A stretch of 64,000 nucleotides of DNA from Candidatus Poribacteria bacterium (GTDB taxonomy: Bacteria > Poribacteria > WGA-4E > WGA-3G): the NCBI GenBank assembly GCA_958295945.1, contig OY282386.1, positions 806,001-870,000 of the forward strand. The letters are read 5' to 3'. Within the stretch, counting starts at the first letter, position 1, and the number at the start of each line of letters is the position of its first letter. The translations under genes were made by a program, and so were the position numbers. Under the pieces are notes generated by a model. It had not been told where the DNA came from, searched no databases, and worked only from the letters and a program-made list of their open reading frames with translations. Below, in pieces: positions 1 to 8,566 of this stretch.

Positions 1-11
1 AAAGACTTTCC

Positions 12-317
12 ATGCTATATCTTGGACAAAGCGGACAAGCCAAAAACCGAAAACAAGTAGCCGAGTTGTTAGGTTTGCATCGCACGACTATAGGAAACTG
101 GTTGTCGTGTTACGAAGCAGGTGGTCTTGAGAAACTCTTAGAGCGTCGGTATCCTCCGGGGTGTGTGCCAGCTCTCACTGAAGAACAACAAACAGGTCTT
201 CGCACTGAGTTGCAGAAACCTGAAGGCTTCAGAAGTTACAAAGAAATCCAGCAATATATTGCCGATACCTTTGGTGTCAACATGAAATATAGTGCTGTTT
301 ACGCGCTTGTTCATGGT
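12..317 (+). pseudogene. IS630-type transposase, N-terminal fragment
   Basis: The reading frame encodes a helix-turn-helix domain (residues about 12-45, with LGLHRTTIGNW) followed by a winged-helix-like segment (about 55-100, GFRSYKEIQQYIADTFGV), the usual DNA-binding half of IS630-type transposases. It stops being homologous at 317, where the left end of an IS701-type element begins; the catalytic DDE half is absent. The frame is also open to the window edge upstream, so the true start may lie outside. It is a dead remnant in an IS nest. Confidence 0.7.
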
Positions 318-1407
318 CAGAACTTACGCATTTTTAAAAATTATTGAAGGATTAGAGAGTTGAAATCGCATATAATCATCCAATAAACTTTGTTTTAGTT
401 CATAAATTGTTTTACCATGTTTGCGCGCAACACGTTTCAAACAGACCCATACTTGAAAACAACAAGCAATATGATTTCTTTGGGCACGCAACTTGCGGCA
501 TTGACATTTACCAATACCGGTGACTTGTTTGATCTCACGATGAAGTTGTTCAATCTTCCAACGCACGCGACATTCTTGGCGTGTCGCATCCGCATCCGAT
601 TGAGATAAATCGTTTGTCGCAATATATTCCGTGCGTCCGTTAGAGGAGACTAACCGGAACAACTTCACTTGATGCCCTTTTGGAAACTTCTTGATGTGCA
701 CGTGCTTTCCGTGTTGCGTTTCTGTCTGTGTCCAAGATAACTTTTGGACTTGTTGGTGTGGTTCAACGCCGTCCGTATCGTTTACAAGACGATTGCGTTT
801 CAGTGGCACATAATAAATCTTAGAAAGTTTTTCAATCGCTTTCATGACTTGCATGGATGCATACCAACTATCCATTAGCACCGTCCGAAACGGGAGTTGT
901 TTTTTGAAGACCGCGTTTTGCAGCATGTCTAATAAATGGTCTATTTTGGTTTTTCCATCATGGTCTTTGTCGTAAATGCGATAATCAATGATCCAATACT
1001 CTTGCGTCTTTGGGTTGACATAGAGACACGTTACAATACCGATGCCATCAACGACTTTTTTGTCGCTACCACTCCACTGAGGACGGAGAGCTTCAATCTT
1101 TTTCGCATGCGGTTTAGGTAGCACAACATCATCAAAAGCAATGTGCCCTTGATCATCAAACTCAATGTCATCCTGGACAGACTGCCAGAGTTCGCTTGAT
1201 GGAATGTTCTCATTTCTCAAAAAACGATTGAGTTGATCATGGCTCCATTTCTCAGACTGATCACCAAAGTACGTTTGCGTCCAGTTCGTAAAACTTGATA
1301 ACAAAAATTGACAATAATCGGAAAATAGGTTTTCCTTCTTTTTAGATTGTGTCCATGTAGTCATAATAGAATAGTATACACCATTTTATAAAAATGCGTA
1401 AGTCCTG
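318..1407 (-). mobile_element. IS701-type insertion sequence, copy 1
   Basis: A complete element of 1090 bp. Its ends are imperfect inverted repeats beginning CAGAACTTACGCATTTTTA on the left and CAGGACTTACGCATTTTTA on the right. An almost identical copy of the same length lies at 17644-18733, differing at only about eight positions by eye. The flanks of this copy (atggt and aggag) do not match, so no target duplication is visible. Together with different transposase remnants on either side, this suggests a rearrangement after insertion. Confidence 0.9.
324..1364 (-). CDS. IS701-type DDE transposase
   Basis: A 346-aa transposase of the IS4/IS701 type. The first catalytic Asp lies in FDDVVLPKPHAKK (about residue 77), the second in VLMDSWYAS (about residue 166), and the Glu in RWKIEQLHREIKQ (about residue 275). 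The C-terminal codons and the stop lie inside the terminal inverted repeat. It differs from the second copy (17650-18690) at only a few residues (for example Glu11 versus Val, Trp versus Arg near residue 310, Lys versus Pro near 319). It appears intact and may be active. Confidence 0.9.
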   Translation of the reverse strand: MTTWTQSKKKENLFSDYCQFLLSSFTNWTQTYFGDQSEKWSHDQLNRFLRNENIPSSELWQSVQDDIEFDDQGHIAFDDVVLPKPHAKKIEALRPQWSGSDKKVVDGIGIVTCLYVNPKTQEYWIIDYRIYDKDHDGKTKIDHLLDMLQNAVFKKQLPFRTVLMDSWYASMQVMKAIEKLSKIYYVPLKRNRLVNDTDGVEPHQQVQKLSWTQTETQHGKHVHIKKFPKGHQVKLFRLVSSNGRTEYIATNDLSQSDADATRQECRVRWKIEQLHREIKQVTGIGKCQCRKLRAQRNHIACCFQVWVCLKRVARKHGKTIYELKQSLLDDYMRFQLSNPSIIFKNA

Positions 1408-1953
1408 AGGAGATAATAGCATACCTCAACGGACTTGGACAACACAACGTTTAGAACACCTCGGCATAGTTGCTGGTGTCCGTGATCGTCCTGACTTGAT
1501 AAACACTATTGACACTTTTATTTGCCCAACGAAACGGAAAGTTTCAGTGGGTGAATCTGTGGTTGCCATGATCTTGAATGCTTTAGGCTTTGTCTCACGC
1601 CCACTCTACTTGACACCTGAGTTTTTTTCTAATAAACCGGTGGATCTATTGATCTGTCCTCATCTCTGTGCTGCCGATTTTACGATGGCACTTTCGTTAC
1701 TTGTTTATGCGCTTGCTGAACGATGGGTTCGGCAGGAACTAAAAAAACAGGATCAATACCTAACCAAATCGGAAAACCGACGCAAAACCCAACACTCCGA
1801 CGCATTTTTCAAATGTTTGAAGGCATTGATGTCCTATTAATAAAGCAAAATGATCAAGGACAACCCACTATCGTCCATCTAAATGAGGGACATACTAAGA
1901 TTATCAACATATTAGGTAAAGAAGTCAAAAATGTCTATTTTCCAGATCCGTAA
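1408..1953 (+). pseudogene. IS1634-type transposase remnant (deleted, frameshifted)
   Basis: Starting directly at the right end of the IS701 copy, the plus strand reads RLEHLGIVAGVRDRPDLINTIDTFI and onwards, typical of the N-terminus of IS1634-type transposases. Near residue 75 the sequence jumps to the C-terminal part (SLLVYALAERWVRQ), so most of the catalytic domain is deleted. Around 1780-1840 the frame shifts, and the remaining C-terminal tail (LRRIFQMFEGIDVLL to VKNVYFPDP) continues in another frame to 1953. It is clearly non-functional. Confidence 0.7.
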
Positions 1954-2095
1954 CTGCGGAGTGTAGGACGTAACAAAAAGATTCCTTCTTTTTCTGTAAC
2001 GTAATATACATAAGTTCCGTTCTTAATCTAAGCGATACTGCGAAACTGGTTTCATATTACCTTTGGCTAAAGGAGGACCAAGGAGGGTTTAACCT

Positions 2096-2713
2096 ATGGC
2101 GCGCCAAGCGAAAAATGACCTTAACGCAACCGAAGATACTTACCTAGCCACACAAGCCAAACAGGGGGATGAAGCAGCATTTAGTCAGTTGTTTGATAAG
2201 CATTACAATTGGGTATATAGTAAAGCATATAGAATATTAAAAGACCATCATGATACAGAAGAGGTTAGTTTAGATGTTTTTACTAAAGTCTGGCAAAAAT
2301 TGCACAATGATAAATGGGATCCCAAAAAAGGCAGTTTTCAAGCGTGGCTAAATATAGTTGCACGCAATACAATTATTGATGCAATACGCAAAAGGGATCG
2401 GATTCGGGAATCGCTCCTAACACTTGAAGAACAGGATGATTTGCCGTTAAATGAATTCGAAGATGGTAGACCTGGACCGGATAAGCATATTATTGCTCAG
2501 GAGGCACAGGAGATTTTAGAGAATGCCCTTGAACAGGTAACTAAACCGAACCACCGTATTGCATGGATTCTACGACATTTAGAAGGATGTAGTGTAGCGG
2601 ATATATCACGAATACTCAACCGTAAAGATGGTACTGTCAAAATCTGGATATTCCGTTGTACACAAGAGTTAAGACAAATATTAATCAATAAAGGTATACA
2701 ATGGATACAATAG
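2096..2713 (+). CDS. ECF-type RNA polymerase sigma factor
   Basis: A 205-aa sigma-70 family protein of extracytoplasmic-function size. Region 2 spans residues about 25-95 (FSQLFDKHYNWVYSKAYRILKD, then DVFTKVWQKL and FQAWLNIVARNTIIDAIRKR). Region 4 lies at about 140-200 and includes the recognition helix-turn-helix (CSVADISRILNRKDGTVKIWIFR). A strong ribosome-binding region (AAAGGAGGACCAAGGAGGG) precedes the ATG. The next gene starts 46 bp downstream on the same strand and is probably its partner or regulator. The stress or signal it answers cannot be read from the sequence. Confidence 0.9.
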   Translation: MARQAKNDLNATEDTYLATQAKQGDEAAFSQLFDKHYNWVYSKAYRILKDHHDTEEVSLDVFTKVWQKLHNDKWDPKKGSFQAWLNIVARNTIIDAIRKRDRIRESLLTLEEQDDLPLNEFEDGRPGPDKHIIAQEAQEILENALEQVTKPNHRIAWILRHLEGCSVADISRILNRKDGTVKIWIFRCTQELRQILINKGIQWIQ

Positions 2714-2759
2714 TTCTATTTTATAGTTTTCCATACTTTCCATTCATGGGGGATAACTA

Positions 2760-3395
2760 ATGCGTTTTTTTAGAAAAACACCAAGGTCTGCTCGGTATAG
2801 CGATGCCGATATTTATGAAGCAGATATCCAAGAAGCATATACTTGTTGGCTGAAAAATGAGAAACTCAGTCGTAAACAAAAAAGTCTTCTTAAGAATGTA
2901 CAGGGATCCAGCCACTTCCATAAAGTCAAGGATCTGATAGATTTTGCCCATTATCGTTTCCAAGAAACAGAAAGCGTTACGCCTCAAGAAGGCTCAAAGG
3001 AACGCGTTGCTGAAAAACTAATGGCGGCGATTAAGGATAAAACACAACAGAGAACAGGTGATCAGGACTTCGCGCTCAACCCCCAGCCTGCATATAGTCC
3101 AGAGGTAATGGGGAATGTGGATACAGATGTAATGCCTAATTCTCTGAAACCACCGTCAGAAGAGGATCTGAAGCAGTGGCAGAATCCTGAAGAATCGCAA
3201 GATGCTTCATCGCAAATATTGGCTCATCTCCATCTATCTTTTGAACAAGAGGATGATGAGTTATCAATATCAGATTTAGGAAGTTCCACCCCGACGTATG
3301 TTGATGGGGTACGTGTCAAAGACTCATCTCCTATAAAAGAAGATGAGGAATTCAAGTGCGGACAGATTACTTTCAAGATCGTTGACATTGATTGA
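2760..3395 (+). CDS. Sigma-factor-linked protein with C-terminal FHA-like half domain
   Basis: A 211-aa soluble protein encoded right after the ECF sigma factor. Residues 1-75 are helical and basic or charged. The middle (about 76-165) is Pro/Glu/Gln-rich and probably disordered. The end (about 172-211; ISDLGSSTPTYVDGVRV then a KEDEEFKCGQITFKIVD stretch) resembles the last strands of a forkhead-associated domain, where the family shows a Gly-Ser-Thr-Asn-Gly loop. The first half of an FHA fold, including the usual Arg and Ser, is not recognisable. There is no transmembrane segment or zinc motif, so it is not a standard membrane anti-sigma factor. A role as sigma-factor regulator is inference from position. 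Confidence 0.55.
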   Translation: MRFFRKTPRSARYSDADIYEADIQEAYTCWLKNEKLSRKQKSLLKNVQGSSHFHKVKDLIDFAHYRFQETESVTPQEGSKERVAEKLMAAIKDKTQQRTGDQDFALNPQPAYSPEVMGNVDTDVMPNSLKPPSEEDLKQWQNPEESQDASSQILAHLHLSFEQEDDELSISDLGSSTPTYVDGVRVKDSSPIKEDEEFKCGQITFKIVDID

Positions 3396-3447
3396 AAGTA
3401 AATAGATGTGATTAGGGGAGCGACAAACATATAATCATAAACAGTTT

Positions 3448-3496
3448 CATACGAATTAGTTTGAGATCTGTTCAATCGTATGCTCCTTTTTTTTTT
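3448..3496 (+). terminator. Possible rho-independent terminator after the sigma operon
   Basis: A 7-bp stem CATACGA (3448-3454) pairs with TCGTATG (3476-3482), closely followed by CTCC and a run of ten T. An upstream GGAGC at 3417-3421 could also pair with GCTCC. The loop is long (21 nt), so the call is moderate. It sits 53 bp after the FHA-like gene. Confidence 0.45.
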
Positions 3497-3617
3497 GCAT
3501 AAATGTATAGTAGAATTTAGCATTCTTTGATACAAAGTTCCACCCAAAAAGTTTTGAGGTTAGAATCCTTTCCAAATATAATGTTCATATAATTGTTTAA
3601 ATCTTAATTTTAGGAAT

Positions 3618-3683
3618 TGTAGGAGGGAACTCCGATTCCCGATAATCACTGAATTAAATCGCGATTCGGAGATCGCTCCTACA
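3618..3683. repeat. TGTAGGAG-bounded palindromic repeat, copy 1
   Basis: A 66-bp imperfect inverted repeat with outer ends TGTAGGAG and CTCCTACA and inner arms reading ACTCCGATTC and GATTCGGAGATC. A second copy, inverted, lies at 46610-46662. It is intergenic and sits between the sigma operon terminator and the TPR-peptidase gene. The 3396-3748 gap otherwise shows only the terminator and AT-rich sequence. Confidence 0.8.
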
Positions 3684-3748
3684 GTGGTGTGTATAATTAT
3701 TTTCATACTTCACCATAAATTGAAATCACAAGAATCTATATTAATCCC

Positions 3749-4756
3749 GTGTCTGATACAAATACACTTGCTATGTCCCATTTTCAACAAGCAGCAGCTT
3801 GTTATCAGCAAGCCCGTTATGTTGAAGCCATCCAGAACTACTTATCAGGATTAAAACTTGATAAGAGTCATTTCCATATCTACGCTGATCTTGCGAAAGC
3901 TTATGAAATGGTAGGTAGATGGGATCAAGCGTTGTCATATTTAGACACGGCACTGCAATTATGTCCTGATTCACCAACGGTACACAGGCGTTTGTCGCGT
4001 ATCAAAGAAGAAAAAACATACTATCAAGAGATAATTGCCGATGCAGCGTTAATAGTTGACCCACCACCTGAATTTATCCACATCCTTGCAGACAAGAATT
4101 TAGAAAATCCACAAAGTGTAGTGGAAGATAAGTTTTTTAAGTTATCGGTTGAACCAGCACTTATGCCAAAAACACTCTGGTATATCTGTCAACTCATCGT
4201 AAAAACATACAAGGAAGTTGGATCTAAACTTGATTGTTTTCCTGACAATCAGGTATCTATATCAATCATTAACACGGACAATGCACAAGTTCAGATAGAT
4301 ATGCCATCTTGGGCAAGTGGGTGTTATAATGGTCATATTATACTGAAGTATTGTGCAGATGGTGAACCGGAACTGGGTGTTTTATGGACACTTATGCGGC
4401 ATGAGTGGACACATCTATTGGTTGATCTGTTAACAGATGGAAATTGTCCAGTTTGGTTAAACGAAGGACTCGCGCAAGCCACTGCTCGTCCACTTTTATC
4501 TTTTGAGAAACTTGCATTAGATCAGGCTGATCGAAACGGGACATTACCAACTTTGAATGAACTCAGTCAACCATTTACTCATACGTCTGCTTCAGATCGT
4601 AAAATTGCATATCTTCAATCTGCAGCAATAGTGTCATCCTTGATTGACGAAGCTGGATTTCATTCAATCAGAAATCTTCTGCAACTTATACGAAATGACA
4701 CACCGATTGATATTGCATTACAACTCATATATGATAAATGTGTCATTACGAATTAA
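3749..4756 (+). CDS. TPR-containing MA-like metallopeptidase
   Basis: A 335-aa protein. Residues 9-85 form two TPR units (AAACYQQARYVEAIQNYLSG and AYEMVGRWDQALSYLDTALQ). The C-terminal part carries a gluzincin motif HEWTH (218-222) and NEGLA (238-242, Glu239 as likely third zinc ligand), matching the peptidase MA-like family. No signal peptide is seen. The start used is GTG at 3749; an in-frame ATG lies eight codons later and either could be used. The substrate is unknown, and TPR units suggest binding of partner proteins or peptides. It is a single gene with the CvpA-like gene following. Confidence 0.75.
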   Translation: MSDTNTLAMSHFQQAAACYQQARYVEAIQNYLSGLKLDKSHFHIYADLAKAYEMVGRWDQALSYLDTALQLCPDSPTVHRRLSRIKEEKTYYQEIIADAALIVDPPPEFIHILADKNLENPQSVVEDKFFKLSVEPALMPKTLWYICQLIVKTYKEVGSKLDCFPDNQVSISIINTDNAQVQIDMPSWASGCYNGHIILKYCADGEPELGVLWTLMRHEWTHLLVDLLTDGNCPVWLNEGLAQATARPLLSFEKLALDQADRNGTLPTLNELSQPFTHTSASDRKIAYLQSAAIVSSLIDEAGFHSIRNLLQLIRNDTPIDIALQLIYDKCVITN

Positions 4757-4863
4757 CAGCACTCCTTCAGTCTCAGATTGACTTTCTATACATTTTACAT
4801 CCATTTTAGATATCCCATGTCAAATACTTGATAAAAACGCTCACTTTGTCAAATACTCTTACT

Positions 4864-5358
4864 ATGTCAATACTTGATATAATCGTACTTATTCTTGTTG
4901 GATTAGCCGGATTTAGCTGCTTCAAGGCAGGATTTACCCGTAGCATCTGGGGAGTTTTTGCATTAGGTGCCGGTTTGGTCGTTGCAAGTCAAGTGTGGCA
5001 GGAACTTGCTTATATTATCGAGAAAGTCATACCGCAGGAGGATATTGCCAAATGGATCAGTATTGTGGTTCTGATCTTGATTGTCTCCATAATAGTCGAC
5101 CTGATATTTGGACGGATTCACCGATTATTTGAGGAAGGTATTTTGGGATGGTTGAATAGCCTTCTCGGTTTATGTCTCGGTGTCGTTTCAAGTGTGATTA
5201 TCGTTGCTCTACTTCTACATTTCCTATATCCACAAATCAGTGAGAACTTTGCTAATGAATTTGAGAATTCGCTTTTTGCTTCATATTTAGAGGAATTTGG
5301 TGCAGAGGTGTGGGCATTTGGTAAGGAGAATGTAAAAAGACATCTTGAATCTGAATGA
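4864..5358 (+). CDS. CvpA-family inner membrane protein
   Basis: About 164 aa with four hydrophobic segments (LDIIVLILVGLAGF, FALGAGLVVASQV, WISIVVLILIVSIIVDLIFG, GLCLGVVSSVIIVALLLHFL), the arrangement of the colicin V production (CvpA) family. The usual N-terminal D-x-x-x-L-x-x-x-x-x-x-G pattern starts at Met 4864, which is why this start is preferred to an upstream one at 4828. The C-terminus is short and charged. The family is linked to envelope functions, but its exact role is poorly known. The sequence just before the start contains near-copies of the start region itself. Confidence 0.7.
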   Translation: MSILDIIVLILVGLAGFSCFKAGFTRSIWGVFALGAGLVVASQVWQELAYIIEKVIPQEDIAKWISIVVLILIVSIIVDLIFGRIHRLFEEGILGWLNSLLGLCLGVVSSVIIVALLLHFLYPQISENFANEFENSLFASYLEEFGAEVWAFGKENVKRHLESE

Positions 5359-5502
5359 GGTAAAAAACGAATAGTGTGGTGACACTGTGGCGGATTGGTG
5401 ATGTCCACAAAACACCAAATGTCCGTAAGCAAGACAATAGGAAAGTGTCTAAATTAACAGGCACTAGTAACAAACTACACAACACACATGACTTATGTGA
5501 AG

Positions 5503-5540
5503 GTGGAGCACTGAGACCCCACCCTACAATGATTTGGAAG
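5503..5540. repeat. Partial copy of the composite GAGACCC repeat
   Basis: This stretch (GCACTGAGACCCCACCCTAC then AATGATTTGGAAG) matches the central part of the composite repeat seen in full at 46853-46992 and 56862-57001. It lies in the gap between two convergently transcribed genes. Confidence 0.5.
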
Positions 5541-5566
5541 TAGGATTGCCAAAAACTCTATTGCCT

Positions 5567-6208
5567 TTACCAACCTGCCAGATTCAAGAATTCTAATGCC
5601 ATCAAGGTATGTCCCTCTGCATTGGGATGAACACCATCTTGTGTAGTCCATAATGCCCCTGGTCGTGCGGCAACTGCACGATCAAATGCATTATTAGTCT
5701 GTATCAGCCGTGCCTCATATTCTCCTGCGAGTCTATGGACACAGGCATTGTATGCATCTACTGCTAACGGACGCGGATTTTCAACATCCTCTTCAATATA
5801 GAAGATTTCAAACAGGAAAAGCGGTGCATCTAATTCATTCTTTACACGCGTTAGAATACGTCCGTAGCATTCTTCCCACTCTGGTAAATATTCTTCATTT
5901 GAGACACCTTGTCCGAGTTGACGACTTGCATTGTTGATACCGATTTTCACAGAAACCCAATCAGGTTTTTCATCAATTACATCTGTATCCCACCGATTTT
6001 CCAAACCTTCAACAATATCCCCACCGATTCCTTTATTTACATAAGTTATGTCGCGCTCAGGGTATTTGGCAGTAATCAATTCAGTAATCTTACGAACATA
6101 CCCATGCCCATAAGGTGCATGGTCTCCACGTCTACCACAATCCGTGATGCTATCACCAATAAATAACACCTTTTCTCCAGATTTAAACAACAAATTACTC
6201 ACAAACAA
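5567..6208 (-). CDS. SGNH/GDSL-type hydrolase
   Basis: A 213-aa SGNH-fold esterase-like protein. The block I nucleophile motif is GDSITDCG (about residues 18-25), the block II Gly is in VNKGIGGD, the block III Asn in IGINNASR, and the block V Asp-His pair in DGVHPNAEGH near the C-terminus. There is no signal peptide, so it is probably cytoplasmic. This compact type often acts as a deacetylase on carbohydrate substrates, which is inference. It is convergent with the CvpA-like gene and divergent from thiE. Confidence 0.85.
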   Translation of the reverse strand: MFVSNLLFKSGEKVLFIGDSITDCGRRGDHAPYGHGYVRKITELITAKYPERDITYVNKGIGGDIVEGLENRWDTDVIDEKPDWVSVKIGINNASRQLGQGVSNEEYLPEWEECYGRILTRVKNELDAPLFLFEIFYIEEDVENPRPLAVDAYNACVHRLAGEYEARLIQTNNAFDRAVAARPGALWTTQDGVHPNAEGHTLMALEFLNLAGW

Positions 6209-6313
6209 ACTCCTTTATGTGTTATACTAATTAGGATCAATCGTATTTCTGAGAAGACTTTCTCCAGAACAGACATTCCCATTAACATAGCATATATTCA
6301 ATTGAAATCCAAC

Positions 6314-6943
6314 ATGAAAAATATTGGTGTTCTACATGTCATCACAGATACAACATTACAGACGCGGTTTAGTCATCAGCAACTGACTGAACTTGCAATA
6401 CAAGGTGGAGCAGATACAATCCAGTTTCGTCAGAAATATGGTACAACACGCGAGTTGATAGAAACTGCACAGCAGATGAAAGAAATATGCACAAAACACA
6501 ACGTGCCTTTGATAGTAAATGATAGGGCAGATATCGCGCTTGCAGCACAGGCAGATGGAACACACTTTGGGCAAAATGACATGCCGGTTTCCATTGGTAG
6601 ACAGGTTTTATCAACAGAGACCGTTATTGGTGCGTCTGCTCGAACTGAGGAGAAGATTCTTGAGGCAATATCTCAAGGTGCAGATTATATTGGATATGGA
6701 CCGATCTATCAGACATCCTCAAAAACTGATGCAGAAACACCAAAGGGTTTAGAACGATTGAGTCTGATTTGTCATCTTGCAGCGTGTCCAGTGATAGCCA
6801 TTGGTGGGATCACGATAGATACCGCTGCAGAAGTGATTAGTGCAGGTGCACACGGTATTGCAGTTATTTCTGCAGTTTGTGGGCAAAAGGATCCATTTGC
6901 TGCGACACAAAATCTTATACAAGAGATACAACGGGTAAAATAG
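6314..6943 (+). CDS. thiE: Thiamine-phosphate synthase
   Basis: A TIM-barrel enzyme that joins hydroxymethylpyrimidine diphosphate and thiazole phosphate to make thiamine phosphate. Diagnostic features are GADTIQFRQK (diphosphate binding), IVNDRADIALAAQADGTHFGQNDMP (Mg and substrate loop), the GASARTEE region in the usual GxSxH place, YIGYGPIYQTSSK, and PVIAIGGIT near the end. Length about 209 aa fits the family. The ATG at 6314 is preferred over a TTG four codons earlier. No TPP riboswitch was recognised upstream. Other thiamine genes are not in the window. Confidence 0.9.
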   Translation: MKNIGVLHVITDTTLQTRFSHQQLTELAIQGGADTIQFRQKYGTTRELIETAQQMKEICTKHNVPLIVNDRADIALAAQADGTHFGQNDMPVSIGRQVLSTETVIGASARTEEKILEAISQGADYIGYGPIYQTSSKTDAETPKGLERLSLICHLAACPVIAIGGITIDTAAEVISAGAHGIAVISAVCGQKDPFAATQNLIQEIQRVK

Positions 6944-6975
6944 ACATAAAATAGTTTACGGAGTATAAAACAAAC

Positions 6976-8451
6976 ATGAAGGGATCAAATTATGATTACA
7001 AAACAGATGCATTTTCAACAAAGCAGTACAGAGAAGTAGATCATGTTTATGAACCAGATTTTGACAAGATAGAAGAAGAATTCGTTCAAAAATTGTGGCA
7101 TGGACAACGTTTTTTCAATGCAAATCTCATTTCAATAGATGGTAAAGATATTCGTGTGCTAAAACCGGGTGTTTGGAATAAAGAAGATGGTCCCGATTTT
7201 TTACACGCAGAGATAGAAATTAATGGTAAATTACTTGTTGGAGATATTGAAATACATGTCAAATCGTCAGAATGGTATGCACATAAACATCACCTGAATT
7301 CAAGATATAACCGAGTTGTCCTGCATGTTGTTCTATATGGAGATGACTTCAATCTTCGCACGCGTCTTCAAAATGGAAAACGGATTTCAACGTTGGAACT
7401 CCTAAAATGGATAGATGCTCCCATAGGAGATTTATATGACGAAACAACACAAGCAGAGGAGGATGCTTCCAATTTCTGTCGTGTTACTGGAAACAGATTA
7501 GATTTAGACAATCTGAAGCATGTATTTAATTCGTTAGGAACAGAACGATTTTTAGAGAAAGCAGATGCTGTACGACTTCTAAGAACGCGCCTGAATTTTG
7601 AGCAAATCCTATATGAAGGGATAATGGAGGCATTGGGATATTCGCAAAATAGCAAACCCTTACGCGAGTTAGCACAACGCGTGCCTTTTTCTGAATTTGA
7701 TCACAAATCAGAACATGAAACACAAGCCATTCTATTTGGTGTTGCAGGTTTGTTACCATCGCAATTAGAGAAAACTTTACCAGCAATTGAAACAGAAAAT
7801 CCGTATATCGTAGCCTTAGAAAAACTATGGGAAGTTTCAGAACTTGCTAAACGAACAGAACGTATGGTAGCATCAAAATGGCAATTTGGTCGAATTCGAC
7901 CAAATAATCATCCTGTCAGACGTATCGTGGCGATGAGTCAATTGATTTTTCGGTGCAAAGGAAGTTTGATGATGTATTTTCTCCCTACATGTGAAATCGC
8001 GGGGAATATTGACACTTCCAGTATGTTACGTAATATCAGAAACAATCTTCTTGATCTATTAATACTTGAACCGACCGGTTACTGGGAGACACATTCCAAT
8101 TTTGGCAAAGGTGGCACCAAGAATGCTAAACTCATTGGCACTGATAGAGCATTGGACATCTTAGTCAATAAAATCCTGCCTGTTGCGTATATTTGGGCAG
8201 TGGAATCAGAGAGTAAGCAGCTACAGGATGCTATTCTGAAACTCTATAGTGACTTTACAAAAATGCAGGAAAATAGTATCATTCGTCAGGTAGCAAAACA
8301 GGTTTTCAACGAAGCACAACCGATGCGTATTATTAAACCTACTGCCAAAACCCAACAAGGAATAATTCGGCTATACAAGAACTACTGTGTTGATCAACTC
8401 TGTGATTTATGTCCGATTTTTGAGAATAACTGTGTGTTGTCAACTGAGTGA
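6976..8451 (+). CDS. DUF2851 family protein
   Basis: A 491-aa protein of the DUF2851 family, which occurs in Bacteroidetes and related groups and has no established function. The conserved core near the N-terminus is clear (WHGQRF, GVWNKEDGPDFLHAEI, GDIEIHVKSSEWYAHKH, YNRVVLHVV). A C-terminal cysteine cluster (C-x4-C-x2-C-x6-C within CVDQLCDLCPIFENNC) resembles an iron-sulfur or zinc site. The nuclease-like D-x(n)-E-x-K spacing (PDFLHAEI then GDIEIHVK) is consistent with a PD-(D/E)XK fold, but that is inference. It lies 33 bp after thiE. Confidence 0.75.
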   Translation: MKGSNYDYKTDAFSTKQYREVDHVYEPDFDKIEEEFVQKLWHGQRFFNANLISIDGKDIRVLKPGVWNKEDGPDFLHAEIEINGKLLVGDIEIHVKSSEWYAHKHHLNSRYNRVVLHVVLYGDDFNLRTRLQNGKRISTLELLKWIDAPIGDLYDETTQAEEDASNFCRVTGNRLDLDNLKHVFNSLGTERFLEKADAVRLLRTRLNFEQILYEGIMEALGYSQNSKPLRELAQRVPFSEFDHKSEHETQAILFGVAGLLPSQLEKTLPAIETENPYIVALEKLWEVSELAKRTERMVASKWQFGRIRPNNHPVRRIVAMSQLIFRCKGSLMMYFLPTCEIAGNIDTSSMLRNIRNNLLDLLILEPTGYWETHSNFGKGGTKNAKLIGTDRALDILVNKILPVAYIWAVESESKQLQDAILKLYSDFTKMQENSIIRQVAKQVFNEAQPMRIIKPTAKTQQGIIRLYKNYCVDQLCDLCPIFENNCVLSTE

Positions 8452-8566
8452 ATTGATGTAAACCTAAATGTATATTGATTTTGAAATATGTATGTTTTAC
8501 AATAGATATGACCACAATGAGTGTTCATATTGACACTATAAATATTAATAAATTAAGGAGAACTTC

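Noticed and set aside
6230-6313. Possible TPP riboswitch upstream of thiE (a CTGAGA-like string)
   Set aside because: Only a short CTGAGAAG match exists; the ACCTGATCTGG-type partner and the helices of a TPP riboswitch are absent.
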